From: Thermodesulfobacteriota bacterium
GTDB lineage: Bacteria > Desulfobacterota > DSM-4660 > Desulfatiglandales > Desulfatiglandaceae
DNA: 21,308 bases
Reading direction: 5' to 3'
Assembly: GCA_028278625.1 (NCBI GenBank)
Contig: JANQDY010000093.1
Location: 1-21,308 of the forward strand
Shown here piece by piece: positions 15,441 through 21,308 of the stretch. Each line of letters starts with the position of its first letter. The stretch's first letter is position 1. Both the position numbers and the translations under genes were made by a program. The notes under the pieces are model-generated. The model saw nothing but the letters and a program-made list of their open reading frames with translations, did not search any database and was not told the DNA's origin.

Positions 15441-16775
15441 ATGAAAGCCAGCTTGGAAGACATCAGCCAGGTCAAAAAGAAATTGTCCGTGGAGATTGAT
15501 GCAAAGGAAGTTAATAAAAAACTCAACAACGCCTATGGAAGACTGCGCAAACAGACCAAGATCCCCGGTTTCAGGCCTGGAAAAGTGCCTCGCAAGATGC
15601 TGGAATCCTATTTCGGAAAACAGGTTGAGGCTGATGTGGCCAGTGAGATGGTCAACGAGACATTTCCAAAGGCCGTAGAGGAAACGGATGCATTCCCCTT
15701 GAGCCAGCCCGAACTGGAAAAAGGGCCCGTGAAACTGGGTCAGCAATTCGTCTACTCGGCAACCATGGAGGTCCGGCCCAAGTTTGAAGTGAAGGAATAC
15801 TTGGGGCTCGAAGCCGAAAAGGAGATGGTCTCCGTCACCGATGAAGATGTGGAAAAGAGGCTTGAACAGATCAGGGAAAGCAATGGAAAACTTGAATCCA
15901 TAGAGGAGCCGAGGCCCGTTCAGGAAGGCGATTTCGTCGTCGTCAATTATCAGGGATTTGAAAACGACCAGCCCCTTGACGAGATCAAAGATCAGAACCT
16001 CCTGTTGAATGTGGGAAAGGGGGACATCCACAAAAAGTTTGATGAAGCCCTCATCGGACGGAATAAAGAGGACGAAACCAAAATCGTCGTCGATTTTGAG
16101 GAGGACTATTTCAACAGCAAGCTGAAAGGGAAGACGGTTCGGTTTGACGTCACCATTGTTGACATCAAGGAACGGAACCTTCCGGAATTGAATGATGCGT
16201 TCGCAGAGAATCTGGGAGGGGATTTCAAGGATCTGGCGGGGCTCAGGGAACAGGTTCGCGAGAACATGGTCTCTCAGGAAGAAAACCGCGTGGAGCAGGA
16301 TGTGAAGCGGAGACTGATGGAGAAGATATCAAAGAGAACCGATTTTGAATTGCCGGAGACCATGGTGGACGCCGAGGTAGGGTTTTCCATCAGGAGCCTT
16401 CAGTCCAATTTTGAAAGAAGCGGATCCAGTTTTGAAAAGGCGGGCATAACGCCTGAGATGTTGCAGCAGCAATTCAGGCCTTCTTCCGAGAACCGGGTCA
16501 GGGAGAGGTTGATTTTGAGCCAGATTGCAGAGCAGGACGATATCGCCGTGAGCGATGATGAATTTGCGGAAGGGCTTGAGAACCTGGCAAAAGGCATGGG
16601 GCAGGAGGTGGAGACCATCCGTAAATATTATGAAGCACGCGGGGAAACAGATATCCTGAAGGAACAGATGCTCGAGGAAAAAACCTTAAAGTACCTGGTG
16701 GAAAACGCCAAAATAAAAGAGGTGGAAGCAGGGTCACTGAGCTCTGACGAAACCGCCGAAACGGAGGTCCAATAA
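15441..16775 (+). CDS. tig: Trigger factor
   Basis: 444-aa ribosome-associated chaperone and peptidyl-prolyl isomerase that receives nascent chains at the exit tunnel. The ribosome-docking signature GFRPGK is at 43-48. The FKBP-type domain spans about 160-245 ([12 protein letters not shown] to [16 protein letters not shown]), and the C-terminal helical chaperone arms follow. The isomerase loop usually containing IPGFE reads IHKKFDE, so prolyl isomerase activity may be reduced. ATG 15441 has GAGGA at 15424-15428, a long 12-nt spacing. It is the first gene of the tig-clpP-clpX-lon block; clpP starts 5 nt after its stop. A long acidic tail ends the protein. Confidence 0.97.
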   Translation: MKASLEDISQVKKKLSVEIDAKEVNKKLNNAYGRLRKQTKIPGFRPGKVPRKMLESYFGKQVEADVASEMVNETFPKAVEETDAFPLSQPELEKGPVKLGQQFVYSATMEVRPKFEVKEYLGLEAEKEMVSVTDEDVEKRLEQIRESNGKLESIEEPRPVQEGDFVVVNYQGFENDQPLDEIKDQNLLLNVGKGDIHKKFDEALIGRNKEDETKIVVDFEEDYFNSKLKGKTVRFDVTIVDIKERNLPELNDAFAENLGGDFKDLAGLREQVRENMVSQEENRVEQDVKRRLMEKISKRTDFELPETMVDAEVGFSIRSLQSNFERSGSSFEKAGITPEMLQQQFRPSSENRVRERLILSQIAEQDDIAVSDDEFAEGLENLAKGMGQEVETIRKYYEARGETDILKEQMLEEKTLKYLVENAKIKEVEAGSLSSDETAETEVQ

Positions 16776-16780
16776 TCCGC

Positions 16781-17389
16781 ATGTTAATACCAATGGTAAT
16801 CGAACAATCGAGCCGGGGCGAGAGGGCTTACGATATTTACTCCCGGCTGCTCAAGGACCGCATCATATTTATCACGGATCAGATTGCCGATCCCATGGCC
16901 AATACGGTCATCGCCCAGATGCTTTTTCTGGAATCGGAAGATCCGGAAAAAGATATCAACATGTACATCAACTCTCCCGGCGGATCCGTGACGGCCGGTC
17001 TGGCCATTTATGATACCATGCAGTATATCAAGCCCGACGTGGCGACCATCTGCATGGGACAGACTTCCAGCATGGCGGCCCTCTTATTGGCGGCCGGCGC
17101 AAAGGAGAAGCGTTATGCGCTGCCCCATGCCAGAATCATGATTCATCAGCCCCTGGGAGGGGCTCAGGGCCAGGCCACCGACATTGACATTCACGCCCGG
17201 GAAATACTCAAGATCAGAGACAAGCTCAACGAAATTTTGGCCCAGCACACCGGCACGAACATGGAAAGAATCCGCAAGGATACGGAACGTGATTTTTTTA
17301 TGGATAGCCAAGAAGCACAGAAATACGGTATTATTGATAAGGTGATTCATAAGAGGGAATTCAAGAGTTCATTAAAAGAAGAAAAATAG
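16781..17389 (+). CDS. clpP: ATP-dependent Clp protease proteolytic subunit ClpP
   Basis: 202-aa serine peptidase forming the tetradecameric chamber used with ClpX (and ClpA/C where present). The catalytic triad is complete and falls at the classic numbers: Ser97 in GQTSSM, His122 in MIHQPLGG and Asp171 in TERDFFMD. There is almost no propeptide ([24 protein letters not shown]), so little processing is needed. ATG 16781 follows GGAGG at 16763-16767 inside the end of tig; the 13-nt spacing is long, and translational coupling is likely. An in-frame ATG at 16793 is an alternative. clpX begins 11 nt after the stop. Confidence 0.97.
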   Translation: MLIPMVIEQSSRGERAYDIYSRLLKDRIIFITDQIADPMANTVIAQMLFLESEDPEKDINMYINSPGGSVTAGLAIYDTMQYIKPDVATICMGQTSSMAALLLAAGAKEKRYALPHARIMIHQPLGGAQGQATDIDIHAREILKIRDKLNEILAQHTGTNMERIRKDTERDFFMDSQEAQKYGIIDKVIHKREFKSSLKEEK

Positions 17390-17400
17390 GAAAGAAGGTT

Positions 17401-18648
17401 ATGGGCAAGAACGACAATTCCAATGATGACTTGCTGTGTTCTTTCTGCGGAAAGAGCCAGGACGAGGTGAAGAAGCTCATTGCAGGCCCTTCCGTGTATA
17501 TTTGTGACGAATGCATACAGCTATGTAATGAAATTATTGCCGAGGAATACAACCAGGAGGACGAAGAAGGGGGCCATCAGCTTCTCAAGCCTGTGGAGAT
17601 CAAAGAGACGCTGGACCAGTATGTCATCGAGCAGGAAAAAGCGAAAAAGGTTCTTTCGGTCGCCGTTCACAACCACTACAAACGGATCAACACCAAAGTG
17701 GATATGGAAGGGGTGGAGATTGAAAAAAGCAATATTCTGCTCATCGGTCCCACCGGTTCAGGCAAAACGCTTCTAGCCCAGACCCTTGCCAGAATCCTGA
17801 AGGTACCATTTACCATCGCGGACGCCACAACACTTACGGAAGCAGGCTACGTGGGTGAAGACGTTGAAAACATCATTTTGAACCTGGTCCAGATGGCGGA
17901 TTACGATGTGGAATCGGCCTGCAAGGGGATCGTCTACATCGATGAAATTGACAAGATTGCCCGAAAGTCGGACAGCCCTTCCATCACACGGGATGTTTCC
18001 GGCGAAGGGGTGCAGCAGGCACTCTTGAAAATCATCGAAGGTACCCTGGCAAACGTTCCGCCCAAGGGCGGAAGGAAGCACCCGCAACAGGACTTCGTTA
18101 AGGTGGATACCAGCAATATCCTCTTTATATGCGGCGGCACCTTTAATGGACTGGACAGGATTATCAGAAACCGGATCGGAAGCAAACTCATGGGCTTTGA
18201 AGCGGACATCCATGGGAAAGGCGATTTGGATGTGAACGAAATCATGGGTCTTGTTCAGCCGGAGGATTTGATCAAATTCGGGCTGATCCCCGAATTCATC
18301 GGACGTATCCCGATTCTGGCCACATTGAACGAGCTGAGCCTGGAAGCACTGGTTCGTATTCTCACGGAACCCAAGAACGCCCTTACGAAGCAGTACAAAA
18401 AGCTCTTTGAGCTGGAGGATGTTGAGCTGAAATTCACCGATGAAGTGTTGATGGCCGTGGCCAAAGCGGCTTTGAAACGAAAATCCGGCGCAAGGGGACT
18501 CAGGGCGATTCTGGAGTCGATCATGCTGGAAATCATGTATGATATTCCGTCGGTTCCGGAGATTCGGGAGTGCGTCATCAACGAAGAGGTGGTCACAAAA
18601 GGTGAGCCTCCCCTGCTGCTATATGAAAATCAAGCAAAATTTGGATAA
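17401..18648 (+). CDS. clpX: ATP-dependent Clp protease ATP-binding subunit ClpX
   Basis: 415-aa AAA+ unfoldase that feeds ClpP. The N-terminal zinc-binding domain has C13, C16, C35 and C38. The Walker A GPTGSGKT is at 116-123 and the Walker B follows in YIDEIDKIA. The pore loop GYVGED and the RKH loop (GGRKHPQQ) used for substrate gripping are present. A region around [11 protein letters not shown] corresponds to the segment before the ClpP-contacting loop, which in this protein is short and lacks an obvious IGF tripeptide at the usual spot. Sensor 2 region and length are normal. ATG 17401 follows AGAAGG closely. lon starts 3 nt after the stop, suggesting coupled translation. Confidence 0.97.
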   Translation: MGKNDNSNDDLLCSFCGKSQDEVKKLIAGPSVYICDECIQLCNEIIAEEYNQEDEEGGHQLLKPVEIKETLDQYVIEQEKAKKVLSVAVHNHYKRINTKVDMEGVEIEKSNILLIGPTGSGKTLLAQTLARILKVPFTIADATTLTEAGYVGEDVENIILNLVQMADYDVESACKGIVYIDEIDKIARKSDSPSITRDVSGEGVQQALLKIIEGTLANVPPKGGRKHPQQDFVKVDTSNILFICGGTFNGLDRIIRNRIGSKLMGFEADIHGKGDLDVNEIMGLVQPEDLIKFGLIPEFIGRIPILATLNELSLEALVRILTEPKNALTKQYKKLFELEDVELKFTDEVLMAVAKAALKRKSGARGLRAILESIMLEIMYDIPSVPEIRECVINEEVVTKGEPPLLLYENQAKFG

Positions 18649-18651
18649 GAA

Positions 18652-21111
18652 ATGTTGAATTCCATTAAGAAAAAGGACCGGGACAGTTTCGATATAGACG
18701 AGAAGTTTTATTACCCGCTTCTCCCTTTAAGAGACGTGGTGGTCTTTCCCAATGTGGTGGTTCCCCTTTTCGTGGGTCGGAAAAAATCGATCAAGGCGCT
18801 TGAATATGCCCTTTCCCATGAAAAGGAGGTTTTCCTTTCAGCCCAGGCCGATGCCGGTGTGGATGATCCCACGCCCAAGGATATCTATTCCTTTGGGACC
18901 CTTGGCACGGTCCTTCAGCTGCTCAAACTGCCCGACGGCACGGTCAAGGCCCTCATTGAGGGAAAGGAACGGGGCAGGATCGACAATTTCATGGACAAGC
19001 AAGGCTTTTTCATGGTCGAGGTCAGAAAATGTCAGGAAGTTCCCGCTCAAGACCTTGAAACGGAAGCCCTGGTGCGCAGTGTCAACACCAGCTTTGAAGA
19101 ATACGCAAAACTGAACACGAAGATCGGCAAGGAAGTTGTATCCGCCGTCAGTGCCATAGAGGAACCGGGACGTCTGGCGGATACCATTGCAGGCCATCTG
19201 GCGATGAAAATCGCCGAAAAACAGGGGATTTTGGAAACCACCGATCCCAACAAGCGCCTCGAACGGCTTTATGGGGTACTTGAGAACGAGGTGGATATCC
19301 TTCGGCTGGAGCAACGGTTGAGAACCCGGGTCAAAAAGCAGATGGAAAAGACCCAGAAGGATTACTACTTAAACGAACAGATCCGCGCCATTCAAAAAGA
19401 GATGGGTACCAAGGATGATTTCAAGGCGGAACTTGCGGATCTGGAAAAGAAAATCAAGCGGAAAAGGGTCTCCAAGGAAGCCCATCAGCGGGTGAGACAG
19501 GAGTTCAAGAAACTCAAAATGATGTCCCCCATGTCCGCGGAAGCAGCGGTGGTCCGAAATTATATCGACTGGATCATTGATTTGCCATGGTTTGAAAAAA
19601 CCAAGAAGAAATTCGATATCGCGGAAGCTGAAACCATCCTCAATGAAGACCACTACGGCCTTGAAAAGCCAAAAGAACGAATCCTGGAGTACTTGGCGGT
19701 ACAGCGCCTGACAAAGAAGATGAGAGGTCCCATCCTGTGTCTGGTGGGTCCGCCGGGCGTGGGCAAAACCTCTCTTGCCAAATCGGTGGCACGGGCTACG
19801 GGGCGGAATTACGTGCGCCTTTCTCTTGGCGGAGTCCGGGACGAGGCCGAGATCAGAGGCCACAGACGGACCTACATCGGAGCGCTGCCGGGCAAGATCA
19901 TTCAGTTCCTGAAAAAGGCAAAGACCAACAATCCCGTGTTCTGTCTGGACGAAGTGGATAAGATGAGTACCGATTTCAGGGGTGATCCGTCCGCGGCCCT
20001 CCTGGAAGTACTGGATCCGGAACAGAATGTGGCTTTCAATGACCACTACCTGGATTTGGACTACGACCTTTCGGATATTTTCTTTATCACAACGGCCAAC
20101 AGCCTTTACAACATTCCGGGGCCCCTTCAGGACAGAATGGAGATTATCCGTTTGCCGGGTTACACGGAAATCGAGAAACTGAATATTGCGAAACAGTTTC
20201 TGGTGAAAAAGCAGATCGAGATGAATGGTCTTTTGCCGGAGAATATTGTTTTCACCGACAAAGCCATTCTGACGATCATTCGCACCTACACCAGCGAAGC
20301 GGGTGTCAGGAATCTTGAACGGGAGATTTCGTCCATCTGCCGGAAAGTGGCCAAAGAGGTTGTTCTGAATGGGGAAAGCACGAAAATTCACGTGAAGGCC
20401 CAGTCCATCAAGAAATATCTGGGGATCCCCAAATACCGTTACGGCAAAACCGAAGAAAAAGACAGCATCGGTTTGACCACCGGGCTGGCATGGACGGACG
20501 TGGGGGGAGAACTGCTCCAAACGGAAGTGACCATCATGCCGGGGAAGGGAAAACTCTCATTGACCGGAAAGTTGGGCGAAGTGATGCAGGAATCGGCCCA
20601 TGCCGCTCTCAGTTATGTTCGGTCCAAGGCAAGAGCCCTCAAGCTCCCTGACGATTTTTATGAAAAGATCGATATTCACATACACGTGCCTGAAGGCGCC
20701 ATCCCCAAGGACGGCCCTTCCGCAGGGATTACCCTGGCAACTTCCATTGTGTCAGCGTTGACCCGCTATCCGGTGCGGTGCACGCTTGCCATGACGGGGG
20801 AAATAACCCTTAGGGGCAGAGTGCTGCCCATCGGCGGGCTGAAGGAGAAGATTTTGGCGGCCCATCGGGGTGGCGTTAAGAAAGTCCTGATCCCCATGGA
20901 GAACAAAAAAGACATGGCGGACATCCCCAAAAAGATACTCAGGAAGGTGGAATTGCTGCCTGTTGAGCATGCCGATCAGGTTCTAAAAGAGGCCCTGGTG
21001 TTGGAGGAGGGGCAGGAATTGTTTGCGCCGGACGCGGATGTTCAGCCCTTCTGCTTCAGCGATCTTGCAAAATCGGAAAAAGAGGTTGAAACAGCTGTCA
21101 CCGCCCATTAA
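18652..21111 (+). CDS. lon: ATP-dependent protease Lon
   Basis: 819-aa LonA-type protease degrading misfolded and regulatory proteins. The N-terminal LAN substrate domain opens with [23 protein letters not shown] residues (about 22-40). A coiled coil follows (about 215-300), then the AAA+ module with Walker A GPPGVGKT (366-373) and Walker B FCLDEVDK (D433, E434). The protease domain carries Ser690 in PKDGPSAG and Lys733 in GGLKEK, 43 residues apart. The C-terminus extends about 50 residues past the domain with an acidic tail. ATG 18652 is 3 nt after the clpX stop, with GGA at 18643 as a weak ribosome-binding site, so expression is probably coupled to clpX. Confidence 0.97.
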   Translation: MLNSIKKKDRDSFDIDEKFYYPLLPLRDVVVFPNVVVPLFVGRKKSIKALEYALSHEKEVFLSAQADAGVDDPTPKDIYSFGTLGTVLQLLKLPDGTVKALIEGKERGRIDNFMDKQGFFMVEVRKCQEVPAQDLETEALVRSVNTSFEEYAKLNTKIGKEVVSAVSAIEEPGRLADTIAGHLAMKIAEKQGILETTDPNKRLERLYGVLENEVDILRLEQRLRTRVKKQMEKTQKDYYLNEQIRAIQKEMGTKDDFKAELADLEKKIKRKRVSKEAHQRVRQEFKKLKMMSPMSAEAAVVRNYIDWIIDLPWFEKTKKKFDIAEAETILNEDHYGLEKPKERILEYLAVQRLTKKMRGPILCLVGPPGVGKTSLAKSVARATGRNYVRLSLGGVRDEAEIRGHRRTYIGALPGKIIQFLKKAKTNNPVFCLDEVDKMSTDFRGDPSAALLEVLDPEQNVAFNDHYLDLDYDLSDIFFITTANSLYNIPGPLQDRMEIIRLPGYTEIEKLNIAKQFLVKKQIEMNGLLPENIVFTDKAILTIIRTYTSEAGVRNLEREISSICRKVAKEVVLNGESTKIHVKAQSIKKYLGIPKYRYGKTEEKDSIGLTTGLAWTDVGGELLQTEVTIMPGKGKLSLTGKLGEVMQESAHAALSYVRSKARALKLPDDFYEKIDIHIHVPEGAIPKDGPSAGITLATSIVSALTRYPVRCTLAMTGEITLRGRVLPIGGLKEKILAAHRGGVKKVLIPMENKKDMADIPKKILRKVELLPVEHADQVLKEALVLEEGQELFAPDADVQPFCFSDLAKSEKEVETAVTAH

Positions 21112-21124
21112 TGGCCGATTTTTG

Positions 21125-21153
21125 TTGACACCTACAACCGAACCTGCTAATTG
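21125..21153 (+). promoter_or_regulatory. Candidate promoter of tRNA-Val
   Basis: A perfect -35 TTGACA at 21125-21130 stands 17 bp before TAATTG (21148-21153), a poor -10. The tRNA starts 22 nt later. A similar perfect -35 precedes tRNA-Leu at 13545, so tRNA genes here may share a promoter style with a weak -10. Confidence 0.4.
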
Positions 21154-21174
21154 GATCTGACTGAGCTTTGGTTC

Positions 21175-21249
21175 AGGCGGGTAGCTCAGTGGGAGAGCAT
21201 CGGCCTTACAAGCCGGGGGTCACGGGTTCAAATCCCGTTCCGCCTACCA
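21175..21249 (+). tRNA. tRNA-Val (anticodon UAC)
   Basis: 75-nt tRNA with encoded CCA. The acceptor stem AGGCGGG (21175-21181) pairs with TCCGCCT, with one G-U pair. The D arm begins GCTCAGTGGGAGAGC, the anticodon loop CTTACAA gives anticodon TAC, and the T arm CGGG-TTCAAAT-CCCG is intact. It resembles E. coli tRNA-Val(UAC). Nothing further is seen in 21250-21308. Confidence 0.96.
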
Positions 21250-21308
21250 CTTTTATGGGGTGGTACCAAAGGGATGAATCAGCTATTTGAAATGATGTTG
21301 TTTTAAAC

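Overview
The window looks like a chromosomal segment of a Gram-negative bacterium of the Desulfobacterota (former deltaproteobacteria), probably a sulfate-reducer relative. This is an inference from several things: the tig-clpP-clpX-lon order, an AAA_32-type Lon-like protease next to a small heat-shock protein, a GT9 (LPS-type) glycosyltransferase, Tat and lipoprotein exports, and codon use of moderate GC content. No plasmid, phage, IS or CRISPR structure was seen.

Layout. (1) Positions 180-6219 hold a + strand run: a Tat/lipoprotein-type metallophosphoesterase, a 78-aa signal-anchored protein, an atypical MscS-like channel with a large periplasmic coiled coil, a left-handed beta-helix protein resembling only the C-terminal half of GlmU, and then glmM. 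A multi-helix RNA hairpin ending in a U-tract lies directly against the glmM ribosome-binding site. (2) Positions 6282-7544 hold a - strand pair: a GT9 heptosyltransferase-like enzyme and, downstream of it, an 83-aa PC4-like protein. (3) Positions 7639-13540 hold a + strand run: a divergent phosphoglycerate-kinase-like protein missing the conserved substrate-binding His-Arg, a PurN-like formyltransferase-fold protein, an Hsp20, a Lon-like protease with an Arg in place of the Walker A Lys, and RadC. (4) tRNA-Leu(UAG) lies at 13592-13676. It is followed by a - strand lipoprotein alpha/beta hydrolase and then by a degenerate second tRNA-Leu copy at about 15195-15275. (5) Positions 15441-21111 hold the protein-quality-control block tig-clpP-clpX-lon, closed by tRNA-Val(UAC).

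How the genes fit together. Protein quality control dominates the right half: trigger factor, ClpXP, Lon, plus Hsp20 and the second Lon-like protease. The left half concerns the envelope: GlmM feeds UDP-GlcNAc for peptidoglycan and LPS, the GT9 enzyme probably builds the LPS core, and MscS and the exported phosphoesterase act in the membrane or periplasm. The central PGK-like/PurN-like pair looks like a repurposed enzyme couple of unknown substrate. Together with the candidate leader RNA of glmM and the tRNA-Leu/remnant pair flanking a lipase-like gene, it is the least ordinary part of the window. I did not find a clear-cut new defence or mobile system.
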